Below, one piece after another: positions 6,936 to 15,609 of a stretch of DNA of 35,409 nt (position 1 is the stretch's first letter; every line of letters begins with the position of its first letter). The notes under the pieces are model-generated. The model was not told the origin of the DNA. It searched no databases and saw only the letters and a program-made list of their open reading frames with translations. Origin of the DNA: Alphaproteobacteria bacterium UBA6187 (lineage in GTDB: Bacteria > Pseudomonadota > Alphaproteobacteria > Rickettsiales > UBA6187); contig DITJ01000028.1 in NCBI GenBank assembly GCA_002422795.1, positions 18,380-53,788 on the forward strand, written 5' to 3'. The translations under genes and the position numbers were made by a program.

Positions 6936-8993
6936 ATGCATAAAAATCTACTAATGCTACTCACAACCGCATTAACGTTCACTTCCACCTTAAGCATGGC
7001 AGAAGAAAAAAATATTATAAAACTTCCCTTAGTTGAAGTGATAGCAACACAAAATTCACTTACCTCTGGCGGAGTGGAGCAGGCGCAGGAAAAAATTAAA
7101 TCCATCCCTGGTGGTGCGGCGGTAGTAGACGCATCCGAATTTGAAAATACCCGTGCGACTACCATAAAAGATATGCTCGATTATGTTCCAGGCGTATTCG
7201 CCCAGCCGCGTTTTGCTGAAGAAATGCGGCTTTCTATCCGTGGTTCTGGATTATCGCGCACATTCCATTTGCGCGGCATAAAATTGCTGCAAGATGGCAT
7301 CCCTATTAACCTTGCCGATGGCTCAGGTGATTTCCAGGATATAGACCCCACCGCGTTTCGTTATGTGGAAGTTTATAAAGGCGCAAATGCACTAAAATAT
7401 GGCGCATCATCACTTGGCGGCGCGATTAATTTTGTAACCCCTACAGGCTATGATGCACATAAGCTAAGCGGCAGGATTGATGGTGGAAGTTTCGGCACAA
7501 TCCGTGAACAGTTAAGCTCCGGCCAAGTGGTGGGCAATAGCGATTATTATATATCTGCAAGTAACCTGCATTCTGATGGCTATCGTGATTTCAGTGACCA
7601 GAACAACACCCGCCTTTCTTCAAATATTGGGCATAAATTCAGTGATAACCTTGAAACCCGCTTTTATTTCACCTATGCAGATATTAACCAGGAATTGCCT
7701 GGCAGCCTTACTAAATCACAGTTGGAAACCAACCCGAAGCAGGCAAATGCAACTAACTATAGGATGAACCAACAACGTGATTTTAATGTATATCGCATCG
7801 CCAATAAAACTTCGTGGTATGGCGATGGGATTGAGGTAAATGGCGGTGTGTATACCCTACAGAAAGATTTATACCACCCGATATTCCAGCTTATAGACCA
7901 GCAAAATAGTGATTACGGTATATTTGCCGATACGCTGCTTTCTAATTCATTAGCGGGCAAACGTAATGAACTGACCATTGGCACAAATTTAAGTATGGGG
8001 CAAACCGATGCCAAGCAATATGTAAATAATGCTGGCGATTATGGCGCACTTACTAACGAATCAGACCAGAATTCAAAAAATGCCGATATATATTTAGAAA
8101 ATAGTTTTTATGCGCGTGATAATCTTGCGCTGATTGCAGGCTCGCAATTTACCTATGCCAACCGGGATTATACGGATAAATTTTTATCTGATGGGGATAG
8201 GAGCGGCGAGAAAAACTACTACGGCATAAGCCCCAAAATTGGCGCTATATATTCAATCATGCCAGATGTGCAATTATTTACAAATTTAAGCCGTGCCTAT
8301 GAGCCGCCAACATTTTCAGAACTTACCCAAAGCATTCCCGGTGTTTCCGGCCTTGCCAATATAAAGGCGCAGGAATCGACAAGTTTTGAAATAGGTTCGC
8401 GTGGGGAAAGTGGGCGGATTAATTGGGATGCAAGTATTTATCGCTCCATGATTGATAATGAACTTATGACATACTCTCTTGGCGGTTCTTCCACAGGGGT
8501 GCTAAATGCCGATAGCACAATCCATCAGGGTTTAGAGCTTGGGTTTGGGGCGCAAATACTTGAAAATTTAATGGCGAATGAAGATTCAGTTTCAATCAAA
8601 CTATCTTATAGCTATAATGATTTCCGATTTGATGATGATAGCAGTTGGGGCGATAACCAGATTCCCGGCGCGCCAAAGCATTATATACGTTCGGAAGCCA
8701 GATATAAGCATCCATCAGGTTTCTATATTGCGCCAAATGTGGAAATAGTGCCTGAAGGCTACGCGGTGGATATGGCAAATACGCTTTATACTGATCCATA
8801 CGCGCTGCTTGGCTTGCAAACTGGCTATGAAATCAATAAAAACGTTACTTTGTTTGTTGATGCGCGAAATTTAACAGATAAAACCTATGCGGCAACAACT
8901 GGGGTGATAACCGCTCCAACCAGCACAAACCAGGCGCAATTTATTCCAGGTGATGGCAGGGCATTTTATACAGGATTAAGCTTTAAATGGTAA
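6936..8993 (+). CDS. TonB-dependent outer-membrane receptor (iron/siderophore type)
   Basis: A 685-residue outer-membrane receptor. The ATG at 6936 is chosen because an AAAGGAAAC ribosome-binding site sits just before it and a signal peptide (residues 1-22, ending SMA) follows; an upstream in-frame ATG at 6879 lies in repeat DNA. A TonB-box-like LPLVEVIATQ is at about 30-39. The plug domain (about 50-175) has SIRGSGL, HLRGIKLLQDGIPIN, YVEVYKGANALKYGASSLGGAINF. The barrel follows and ends YTGLSFKW, with the terminal aromatic residue typical of barrel insertion. The plug resembles FecA-like ferric-siderophore receptors, but the substrate cannot be read. The next gene overlaps its end by seven bases and encodes a PepSY membrane protein, which supports a role in iron uptake. 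Confidence 0.93.
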   Translation: MHKNLLMLLTTALTFTSTLSMAEEKNIIKLPLVEVIATQNSLTSGGVEQAQEKIKSIPGGAAVVDASEFENTRATTIKDMLDYVPGVFAQPRFAEEMRLSIRGSGLSRTFHLRGIKLLQDGIPINLADGSGDFQDIDPTAFRYVEVYKGANALKYGASSLGGAINFVTPTGYDAHKLSGRIDGGSFGTIREQLSSGQVVGNSDYYISASNLHSDGYRDFSDQNNTRLSSNIGHKFSDNLETRFYFTYADINQELPGSLTKSQLETNPKQANATNYRMNQQRDFNVYRIANKTSWYGDGIEVNGGVYTLQKDLYHPIFQLIDQQNSDYGIFADTLLSNSLAGKRNELTIGTNLSMGQTDAKQYVNNAGDYGALTNESDQNSKNADIYLENSFYARDNLALIAGSQFTYANRDYTDKFLSDGDRSGEKNYYGISPKIGAIYSIMPDVQLFTNLSRAYEPPTFSELTQSIPGVSGLANIKAQESTSFEIGSRGESGRINWDASIYRSMIDNELMTYSLGGSSTGVLNADSTIHQGLELGFGAQILENLMANEDSVSIKLSYSYNDFRFDDDSSWGDNQIPGAPKHYIRSEARYKHPSGFYIAPNVEIVPEGYAVDMANTLYTDPYALLGLQTGYEINKNVTLFVDARNLTDKTYAATTGVITAPTSTNQAQFIPGDGRAFYTGLSFKW

Positions 8994-9691
8994 AAATTCT
9001 TAACTCAAAAAAGATGCGCAATTTCCATCGCTGGATAGGCATTGCAGTGGCGTTATATGTGGTTATGGCGACAATTAGCGGCAGTATCCATATTATTATG
9101 TCTAATTTCTATAGCCCGCCACCACCAGTAATGCCGCAAGGGCTGGTGAATTTAGAAAACGCCTCACTGCCGCTTGCGCAGATTACTAAAAAAATACCAG
9201 CAGGGCAGCAGGTGAAAGCCATTAATATCCGCACTATTGAAAATAACCTATGGTATCAGGTTGTAACTGGTGAAGGGGTTCCTTATTATATCAATGCTGC
9301 AAATGGTGATATTGCTGAAAATATGGATGAATCTTATGCAAAGCAAATTGCCTCAAGCTATTTAAAGAAGCCCGAAGGCATAGTAAAAACTGATTATATA
9401 ACGGCGTTTAATAGTGAGTATTTGAATATATTCCGGGCTTTGCCAGTTTATCGTTTTGATGCGGAAAATAGCAATGGCGAACGTGTTTATGTTTCCACCA
9501 TCACTGGCAGCGTTACGCTATATTTGAATGCCCCACGCGCCTTCGGGCAACAGGCATTCAGCTATTTGCATAAGCTTTCCTTTATTCCAAATAAAATAGT
9601 GCGTGATATTCTTATGGCAGTTTTGGTGGCAAGCGTGCTTATCACAACGCTAATAGGTGTGGCGATGTTTTTTGGCAGGAAAAGGAAGTGA
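8987..9691 (+). CDS. PepSY-associated transmembrane protein
   Basis: A 234-residue inner-membrane protein with an N-terminal helix (about 13-37, after KKMRNFHRWIGI), a periplasmic PepSY-like region (about 55-190) and a C-terminal helix (about 205-228) followed by GRKRK. The opening RNFHRWIGIAVALY and the YLHKLSFIP segment before the last helix are typical of PepSY_TM proteins that accompany siderophore receptors and are thought to act in ferric reduction or release. It is shorter than the four-helix PiuB type. The start overlaps the receptor gene by seven bases, so the two form one transcription unit. Confidence 0.85.
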   Translation: MVKILNSKKMRNFHRWIGIAVALYVVMATISGSIHIIMSNFYSPPPPVMPQGLVNLENASLPLAQITKKIPAGQQVKAINIRTIENNLWYQVVTGEGVPYYINAANGDIAENMDESYAKQIASSYLKKPEGIVKTDYITAFNSEYLNIFRALPVYRFDAENSNGERVYVSTITGSVTLYLNAPRAFGQQAFSYLHKLSFIPNKIVRDILMAVLVASVLITTLIGVAMFFGRKRK

Positions 9692-9751
9692 TACCGTATA
9701 ACAACTTATACCAATTTTACGAATACTAGAAACGACAATACGTAAATAAAA

Positions 9752-10669
9752 TTAATATTCCTGTACCACTTTCACCTGTTTAATCCACAAGCCAGGAGAT
9801 TTGCTTTTTAATTCAGCAGTGGCTGTTTCCGCCTGGTTTTTATCAGTAAAGATAGCAAAGCAAGTAGAGCCACTGCCGGACATCCTGGAAAAATGACAGC
9901 CCTTTAATGCAGCTAAATCAGCAAGCAGCAATTTTATTTCCGGTAGGAATTCTATTGCGGTGTTTTCAAGGTCGTTTCTTTTGCTTTTCAGAAAGGATAG
10001 CCAGTCATTATGAATTCCCTCTTCTACTTGGAGGGGATTAGGGTTTTCATGTTCCCAATTAGAAAGAGACCCTCTCCCTAGCTCTCTCCCAGCAGGAGAG
10101 TGAGCATCACCAAAGTTATCTTTGGAAAATTTAACAAACACATCTTTGGTAGAAAGGAATTTATTCGGATAAACGAGGATTGCATAAAGCTCCGGCAAGT
10201 TCCCTGTATCATTTATTTTCTCACCGATACCCGATACAAAAGCCGCATGGCGATTGATGAATATAGGCACATCCGCACCTAGTTTTACTCCAATGCCTGC
10301 AAGTTTTTCTTTTGAAAAACCTGCACCCAATATTTCATTTAGCAGTATTAAAGTTGCGGCGGCATCGGCAGAGCCTCCACCTAAACCCGCCCCAACCGGA
10401 ATGTTTTTCACAAGTTTTATAGAAAAATTATTGCTTGCCCCGCATTCATCCGCCATCATTTTGCAAGCGCGGGAAACTATATTGCTATCATTATTTTCTA
10501 CCAGATGCGCAAATTCCCCGCTTATTTCAAGGGAAAATTTATCGGCAGGGGTGATTTCCAGTTCATCATATATATCGGTGAACGCAATTAGCGTATCAAG
10601 AAAATGATAACCATCTTCACGTTTACCGGTGATATGAAGATATAAGTTTATTTTGGCTGGTGCTTTCAT
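9752..10669 (-). CDS. ispE: 4-diphosphocytidyl-2-C-methyl-D-erythritol kinase with in-frame repeat insertion
   Basis: A 305-residue GHMP kinase of the MEP isoprenoid pathway. The N-terminus MKAPAKINLYLH has the conserved Lys at 6, the ATP loop PVGAGLGGGSADAA is at 91-104, the catalytic Asp at 133 (GADVP) and the C-terminal SRMSGSGSTCFAIF at 261-274. The start at 10669 is chosen over upstream ATGs because AAAGGA lies just before it and the family begins here; the upstream frame is repeat DNA. Residues 187-218 (Gly, Arg, Ser, Pro, Asn, Glu rich) come from a GA-rich repeat (10016-10111) inserted in frame before the conserved RNDLE segment. Removal would give about 273 residues, close to the usual size. 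Confidence 0.95.
   Translation of the reverse strand: MKAPAKINLYLHITGKREDGYHFLDTLIAFTDIYDELEITPADKFSLEISGEFAHLVENNDSNIVSRACKMMADECGASNNFSIKLVKNIPVGAGLGGGSADAAATLILLNEILGAGFSKEKLAGIGVKLGADVPIFINRHAAFVSGIGEKINDTGNLPELYAILVYPNKFLSTKDVFVKFSKDNFGDAHSPAGRELGRGSLSNWEHENPNPLQVEEGIHNDWLSFLKSKRNDLENTAIEFLPEIKLLLADLAALKGCHFSRMSGSGSTCFAIFTDKNQAETATAELKSKSPGLWIKQVKVVQEY
10016..10111. repeat. GA/CT-rich repeat inserted in frame in ispE
   Basis: This 96-base stretch contains GAGACCCTCTCCCTAGCTC, TCTCCCAGCAGGAGAG and, at its other end, TTGGAGGGGATTAGGG. These match the units of the intergenic element at 15531-15594 (CCCTCTCCC, GGGAGAGGG, TTAGGG) and the fragment at 1-27. It encodes 32 codons without a stop in the ispE frame. 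Confidence 0.8.
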
Positions 10670-10721
10670 GAAAATTCCTTTCATTGATTTATGGGTGTGG
10701 TTTTTGTAATTAGCATATGGA

Positions 10722-10827
10722 ACTCCGTCATTGCGAGCGAAGCGTGGCAATCCATAAGATATACTGCAAGTGCCAAGTTTGTTGCTATATCGTATGGATT
10801 GCCACGCTTCGCTCGCAATGACGGAGT
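10722..10827. repeat. Perfect 34-base inverted repeat between the TPR gene and ispE
   Basis: The arms 10722-10755 and 10794-10827 are perfect inverse complements, beginning ACTCCGTCATTGCGAGCG and ending GGCAATCCAT, around a 38-base loop. The right arm ends exactly before the stop codon of the TPR gene. The motif GTCATTGCGAGCGAAG is a widespread dispersed bacterial repeat. In RNA it would form a very stable hairpin between two minus-strand genes, possibly blocking exonucleases or attenuating read-through. Confidence 0.92.
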
Positions 10828-12552
10828 CTATTTATCCAACCCTTTCTCAATCTTCCTGTTTAACTCCGCAACGCTTGAAGATTCTGCTGCCCCATATTTT
10901 ATAGCGCGTTGCCATTGATATCTTGCTTCATAGCGTCTGCCAAGTTTCCAGTATATATCGCCTAAATGATCGTTCATCACACCATCCTGCGGCAATATTT
11001 CCGTAGCTTTTTCAAGGAAAACAACAGCATTATTATAGTCTTTCATTTTATATAACGCCCAGCCTGCGCTATCTAATATTTGCGGGTCGCTTGGCCTTCT
11101 TACCACTGCTTTCAGCAGCATATCCCTGGCTTGCTCCAGCTTTTCATTGCGCTCTATCCAGCTATATGCCAGATAATTTGCAGCTTCAGGCTGGTTTGGC
11201 GCAAGCTCTAATGCTTTAAGGAAATCTTTTTCCGCTTTTTTCCAATCATTAGTGCGTTCATAACATATACCGCGCGCAAAAAATATTGCCCAGCTTGACT
11301 GGATATTTATATCAATAATTTCAAGAACTTTCGTATAGGTTTTTGTAGCTTCCTTAAAGTTATTATCCTTTCTGTAAAGGTCTGCTAGTGTAACTAAAGG
11401 GATAAATTTATCTTTCGTATTTTTTACAATATCCAGTAGTAAATTTTTAGCCTCTTTTTTCTGCCCTGCCCGGTATAGGTTTTCAGCCTTGTTAATCTGG
11501 CTGCTTGTGTAAAGATCAGAATCCTTTTTTATTTTATTATATAAGGCACTTGCTTTTTGCCAGTCTTCATGTTGTTCCTGAAAATTGGCAAGCAGGATAT
11601 TAGCTTCCTCATCATCGGGTTTAAGCATCAACGCTAATCTTACATATACCAGGCCTTCATTATAAACCTGGCTGCTAAATAGCAGGCGCGCCGCCTCTTT
11701 TATTACCTCCGTTAGCCCATCTTTCGGGTTGTTTATATAAAGACCGGTGGTGGTTTTATTCTTCACCCGCGCTTCTGCATTTTCAAAATGTGGTTCTGAT
11801 GGGTGCTGGAGGCGATATCTTTCATAAATATCCTGCGCTTCACCCCACTGTCCGATAGATTCATAAAAACCTGCCATTGATTTTGCCAGATGGTAAGGCG
11901 CAATCCCTTTTGTACTTTTCAATGAATCAAAAGCCTGCTTAGCTCCTTCCTTATCGCCTGATAAATTAAGCAGCAATGCTTTTTGCAAGATTATAAACTC
12001 AGCTGAAACCATGCTCACAGAATCATGCGGGTCCAGTGTGTTCAAGGCTAAATCGTAGTTGCCTTCACCTGCAATTACCCACATTTTAATAAACGGCAAT
12101 AGCAATTGTTCTATGCTGATTGTTTTCTTATCTATATTATTTAGCCTTATCCTGCTTAAAATATCGGAAGCTTTATGGAAATCTCCTTCTTTTACCGCAT
12201 TAACGGCAAGCAGTAATAAAGCATTTACTGAGTTTTTATCATATTCTAGATATTTTTCCGCATACTCTACAGACTGCTTATAAGCGCCTGAGAGTAGCGT
12301 GAGTTTATAAGTATTTTCAATTAGGAAAGGATCGTTTGGGGTTTTAGTGGATGCCTCAAGAAATAACCTTGCAGCCTCATCGTAATCATTATTTCGCGCG
12401 GCGAATATCCCGGCAAGATATTCTTTTGCTATTGCGGGTTCATTAATTGATTCTTCAGGCACGGGTTTTTTAGTCGCAAGCGTAGGCTCTGCGCCCATGG
12501 CATTGATATTCAGGAACAGGCTGAGTATAAATATTACTAATAATTTTTTCAT
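10828..12552 (-). CDS. Secreted tetratricopeptide repeat protein
   Basis: A 574-residue protein with an N-terminal signal peptide (about 1-21, ending NINAMGA). The rest is a chain of helical pairs typical of TPRs. The clearest repeats are near 430-560, with QPEAANYLAYSWIERNE, PQILDSAGWALYKMKDYNNA and NDHLGDIYWKLGRRYEA. Proteins with this C-terminal pattern are widespread in alphaproteobacteria and are presumed periplasmic scaffolds, but no specific function is known to me. The stop (TAG) touches the 34-base inverted repeat. The gene is upstream of ispE on the same strand, with the hairpin in between. Confidence 0.88.
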   Translation of the reverse strand: MKKLLVIFILSLFLNINAMGAEPTLATKKPVPEESINEPAIAKEYLAGIFAARNNDYDEAARLFLEASTKTPNDPFLIENTYKLTLLSGAYKQSVEYAEKYLEYDKNSVNALLLLAVNAVKEGDFHKASDILSRIRLNNIDKKTISIEQLLLPFIKMWVIAGEGNYDLALNTLDPHDSVSMVSAEFIILQKALLLNLSGDKEGAKQAFDSLKSTKGIAPYHLAKSMAGFYESIGQWGEAQDIYERYRLQHPSEPHFENAEARVKNKTTTGLYINNPKDGLTEVIKEAARLLFSSQVYNEGLVYVRLALMLKPDDEEANILLANFQEQHEDWQKASALYNKIKKDSDLYTSSQINKAENLYRAGQKKEAKNLLLDIVKNTKDKFIPLVTLADLYRKDNNFKEATKTYTKVLEIIDINIQSSWAIFFARGICYERTNDWKKAEKDFLKALELAPNQPEAANYLAYSWIERNEKLEQARDMLLKAVVRRPSDPQILDSAGWALYKMKDYNNAVVFLEKATEILPQDGVMNDHLGDIYWKLGRRYEARYQWQRAIKYGAAESSSVAELNRKIEKGLDK

Positions 12553-12630
12553 GAACGTTAAGTTAAATTAAGAAAAGCAGACTATTGTAAACAGCTATAA
12601 ATGTTTTTTCTACTTAAATTCACCAAGTTG

Positions 12631-12639
12631 TGTTATAAT
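12631..12639 (+). promoter_or_regulatory. Extended -10 promoter of rlmN
   Basis: TGTTATAAT is a perfect extended -10 element (TGn plus TATAAT at 12634-12639), 28 bases before the rlmN start. No good -35 is seen at the usual spacing, which is normal for extended -10 promoters. Confidence 0.55.
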
Positions 12640-12666
12640 CCTCCGTCTTTTTTAATTAGGAATATC

Positions 12667-13737
12667 ATGAAAACAAAAAACCTTATTGGCCTTAGCCGCG
12701 AAGAATTCAACGCAGAAATTATATCAATGGGTGAAAAATCCTTCCGCGCGAACCAACTTTGGGAATGGGTATATAATAAAGGTGTGAAATCTTTCGATGA
12801 TATGACCAGCATATCAGTGAAATTCAGGGAGGATTTAAAAGCCCTTTATAATATCGACCGCCCTGGAATATCAGTTGCAAAAAAATCTATAGATGGCACC
12901 AGCAAATGGCTGCTGAAAATGCATGATGGCAGTGAAATTGAAGCCGTGCATATACCAGACCCGGAAGAAGAAAGGGGCGCACTTTGCGTTTCTTCGCAAG
13001 TTGGTTGCTCACTTACCTGCTCATTTTGTCATACCGGCACACAGGCGCTGGTGCGGAATTTAACAGCCGAGGAAATAGTTGGGCAATTCATGGTGGCACG
13101 TGATGAGCTGGGTGACTGGCCATCAAAAAAAGAAACCCGTATCGTTTCCAATGTTGTGATGATGGGTATGGGTGAGCCATTACTTAATTTCGATAATGTT
13201 TCCAAGGCTCTAAAAATTATAATGGATGGGGAAGGGCTTTCGCTTTCCAAAAGGCGTATCACACTTTCAACTTCCGGCATTGTGCCGCTAATAGAACGCT
13301 GCGGGCATGAAATTGGTGTGAACCTTGCTATATCCCTCCACGCTGTGAGGGATGATTTGCGCGATGAATTAGTGCCAATCAATAAAAAATTCCCGATAAA
13401 AGATTTGCTGGAAGCCTGCCGTAATTACCCACCAGGAGGCAATACAAGGCGTATTACTTTTGAATATGTAATGCTTAAAGATGTAAATGATTCCGATGCA
13501 GATGCGCGTGAATTGGTGAAGCTGTTAAAAGATATTCCGGCAAAGGTAAATTTGATACCGTTTAATAAATGGCCTGGGGTGAAATATGAACGCTCATCGA
13601 ATAACCGTATCCGTGCATTTTCTAAAATAGTTGAGGAAGCCGGGTACTCTTCCCCGGTGCGTACTCCGCGCGGTGAGGATATACTTGCGGCATGCGGGCA
13701 GTTAAAATCTGAAAGTGTGCGGGTGAGGAAAGAGTAA
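12667..13737 (+). CDS. rlmN: Dual-specificity 23S rRNA/tRNA adenine-C2 methyltransferase (radical SAM)
   Basis: A 356-residue radical SAM enzyme that methylates A2503 of 23S rRNA and A37 of some tRNAs. The cluster-binding cysteines are C114, C118 and C121 ([14 protein letters not shown]). The two catalytic cysteines of the ping-pong mechanism are C107 (LCVSSQ) and C343 (ILAACGQL). The SAM-binding [10 protein letters not shown] is at 165-174. The ATG at 12667 is used because TAGGA precedes it and the promoter at 12631 lies upstream; a longer frame from 12601 would start before that promoter. Intact and full length. Confidence 0.96.
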   Translation: MKTKNLIGLSREEFNAEIISMGEKSFRANQLWEWVYNKGVKSFDDMTSISVKFREDLKALYNIDRPGISVAKKSIDGTSKWLLKMHDGSEIEAVHIPDPEEERGALCVSSQVGCSLTCSFCHTGTQALVRNLTAEEIVGQFMVARDELGDWPSKKETRIVSNVVMMGMGEPLLNFDNVSKALKIIMDGEGLSLSKRRITLSTSGIVPLIERCGHEIGVNLAISLHAVRDDLRDELVPINKKFPIKDLLEACRNYPPGGNTRRITFEYVMLKDVNDSDADARELVKLLKDIPAKVNLIPFNKWPGVKYERSSNNRIRAFSKIVEEAGYSSPVRTPRGEDILAACGQLKSESVRVRKE

Positions 13738-13767
13738 CTTCTTTGCAGCACCTTATGTATTAACCTA

Positions 13768-13776
13768 TGGTATAAT
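13768..13776 (+). promoter_or_regulatory. Extended -10 promoter of the M16 peptidase-like gene
   Basis: TGGTATAAT is an extended -10 element (TATAAT at 13771-13776) in the 115-base gap after rlmN, 77 bases before the next start. Confidence 0.5.
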
Positions 13777-13852
13777 TGCCAATTCCGCACATCAGTGGTT
13801 CAAGGAAGATAAAATTTTGACGTAGTTAAACCCACTCATAAAGGTTCGAGTT

Positions 13853-15172
13853 ATGTTTCTAAAATTCTTAAAATCATTGCTTATAATAAGCATTATTTAT
13901 ACAGCGCAGGCAAATGCAAAAACGCCTGAAGTGCAGGAATACACAAGCTCCCTTGGTATGAAAATCTGGGCGGTGGAAGATAATTACCTGCCTATAGTAT
14001 CCCTGACGATTATCTTTACAAAAAGTGGTGCGGCTTATGACCCTAAAAATAAACAGGGGCTGGCAAATATGGTTTCTGATTTAATGGTGGAAGGTGCAGG
14101 AAATCTTTCGGGCATTGAATTTATGAAAAAGATTGAGGGGCTAGCAACAAATATCAGCTTTAGTACGGATCAGGATAGCTTTCATGTATCCCTTACCTGT
14201 CTTAAAGAAAATCTTGATGAATCTTTAAGGCTGCTTGCCCTTGCACTGGAAGCGCCAGGCTTTTCTAATGATGCTATAGCTCGCGTTCGCCAGGCAACAA
14301 TTTCTAATATAATAAAGAGCGAAGAAAGACCGGAAAGCCGGGCAAGGAAAGCCTTCCAGGAAAATTTCTTTGCTGGCCACCCATATGCAAAACCAATAGA
14401 GGGAACAATAGAAACTGTTAAGGCTATAAACAGGAACGACCTGGTAAATTATACAAAAGCAAAGCTTGCTAAAAGTAACATGCTGATAGGAGTTACCGGC
14501 AGTGTAAAGCCGCAGGAAATAGGTGCATTACTGGATAAATATTTCTCCGGCCTGCCGAAACAAGCCGCTAATACTGTTGAAATACCGGAATTCGTACCAG
14601 CTGGCAACAATGGCAAAATTATCAGGATAGAGCAGGATGTGCCGCAAACTATTGTAATATTCGGTGTGCCTGGGCCAAAACGCCTTGATAAGGACTTTTA
14701 TCCAGCCTATCTGGTAAATTATGTACTGGGCGGTGGCGGGTTTGAATCTCGCCTTATGAATGAAGTGCGCGTGAAACGTGGCCTTGCATATAATGTTTCC
14801 ACGCAAGTACAGAGCTACCAAAAAGCCGGGCTGATTTCCGGTTATGTTGCCACAAAAAATGAAGGTATAGAAGAATCATTAAAAGTAATAGGTGAGGAAA
14901 TTGAAAAAATACAAGCAACCGGCATAACAACACAAGAGCTTGCCGATACAGGTGATTACCTTGTAGGCTCATTTCCACTGAAGATGACGCAAAATGCAGC
15001 ACTTGCATCATTTGTAACATCTATGCAATTAGATGGTCTGGGGCTGGACTTTCTGGAAAAGCGCAATAGTTATATAAGGGGTGTAACTATAGAGGAAGCA
15101 AATGCCTTTTCTAAAAAATACCTCGATAATTCAAAGATGCTTGTGGTAGTTGTCGGGAAAGGTAATAAATAG
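13853..15172 (+). CDS. Secreted M16-family peptidase homologue lacking the zinc motif
   Basis: A 439-residue protein with a signal peptide (about 1-22, ending ANA) and two M16 halves. In active M16 enzymes the N-terminal half has HxxEH followed by a distal Glu. Here the equivalent segment is GLANMVSDLMVEGAG (residues 69-83): His, Glu and His are replaced by N72, S75 and D76, so zinc cannot be bound in the usual way. The C-terminal half keeps GGGGFESRLMNEVRVKRGLAY, the substrate-contact motif typical of the non-catalytic partner of heterodimeric M16B proteases. Such partners usually sit next to the active subunit, but here rlmN precedes and gdhB converges, so the partner must be elsewhere. A ribosome-binding AAAGG lies before the ATG. 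Confidence 0.9.
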   Translation: MFLKFLKSLLIISIIYTAQANAKTPEVQEYTSSLGMKIWAVEDNYLPIVSLTIIFTKSGAAYDPKNKQGLANMVSDLMVEGAGNLSGIEFMKKIEGLATNISFSTDQDSFHVSLTCLKENLDESLRLLALALEAPGFSNDAIARVRQATISNIIKSEERPESRARKAFQENFFAGHPYAKPIEGTIETVKAINRNDLVNYTKAKLAKSNMLIGVTGSVKPQEIGALLDKYFSGLPKQAANTVEIPEFVPAGNNGKIIRIEQDVPQTIVIFGVPGPKRLDKDFYPAYLVNYVLGGGGFESRLMNEVRVKRGLAYNVSTQVQSYQKAGLISGYVATKNEGIEESLKVIGEEIEKIQATGITTQELADTGDYLVGSFPLKMTQNAALASFVTSMQLDGLGLDFLEKRNSYIRGVTIEEANAFSKKYLDNSKMLVVVVGKGNK

Positions 15173-15220
15173 TAACCTGAGTTTTGGAGAGCATCTAGGC
15201 TCTGTTGATATTTTCTTAAT

Positions 15221-15412
15221 TGTCATCCCGGAACCTAGAAAACCTTAAATTTGCTATCTCATCAAATTTTTAGGTTTTGTTGGTATCCTGGATCCATATT
15301 CCAGAGCCATTTGTAATTATAAAGGACTATGGAATATAGATCCCGGACAGCTCGCTTTTCTTGCCAAAAATCTGAAGAAGATTTTTGGAGAAAACCGGCT
15401 TCCGGGATGACA
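15221..15412. repeat. Composite palindromic element (GTCATCCCGG type)
   Basis: Outer arms TGTCATCCCGGA (15221-15232) and TCCGGGATGACA (15401-15412) are perfect inverse complements. Inside is a second pair: TCCTGGATCCATATTCCAG near 15286-15304 against CTATGGAATATAGATCCCGG near 15328-15347. Elements with GTCATCCCGG ends are common in Rickettsiales-type and other proteobacterial intergenic regions. About 192 bases in total. Confidence 0.82.
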
Positions 15413-15496
15413 GCATCCCAAATCTTGGGCAGAATCTAGTGTCCGGGAAAAATATTTCTTTATCTGAACAGAAGAAACTCTCACCCCTTGTACTAG

Positions 15497-15523
15497 AAAA
15501 ACAGTACCTATTTACTGTTTTTT
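15497..15523. terminator. Weak bidirectional terminator between the M16 gene and gdhB
   Basis: ACAGTA (15501-15506) pairs with TACTGT (15513-15518) around a six-base loop. The stem is extended by AAAA on the left and TTTT on the right, giving a T tract in both directions. The stem is AT-rich, so strength is uncertain, but the position between convergent genes is right. Confidence 0.45.
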
Positions 15524-15530
15524 CGGTCTA

Positions 15531-15594
15531 CAACCCTCTCCCACTGGGAGAGGGAGAGGGTTAGGGTGAGGGTGAGGGTGAGGGGGTCTTCTAC
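15531..15594. repeat. GA-rich hairpin repeat with GGTGAG units
   Basis: CCCTCTCCC (15534-15542) and GGGAGAGGG (15546-15554) form a perfect nine-pair stem with an ACT loop. The stem is followed by GAGGG, TTAGGG and three successive GGTGAG units, then GGGGGTCTTCTAC. The window-edge copy at 1-27 lacks two of the GGTGAG units. Confidence 0.8.
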
Positions 15595-15609
15595 TATTCC
15601 GTATAAATC

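Larger units (their letters stand above)
15173..15609. other. 437-base gene-free gap between convergent genes
   Basis: No credible gene is seen. The gap holds a composite palindromic element (15221-15412), a weak bidirectional terminator (15497-15523) and a GA-rich repeat (15531-15594), listed separately. Just after the M16 stop, AGAGC and GCTCT at about 15188-15203 could form a small hairpin without a T tract. Confidence 0.7.

Noticed and set aside
12601..12666. Longer rlmN start
   Set aside because: It begins upstream of the extended -10 promoter, so it would not be in the transcript.
15534..15588. Short regular repeats as a CRISPR array
   Set aside because: Units are six bases with no spacers and no cas genes nearby; it is a simple purine-rich repeat.
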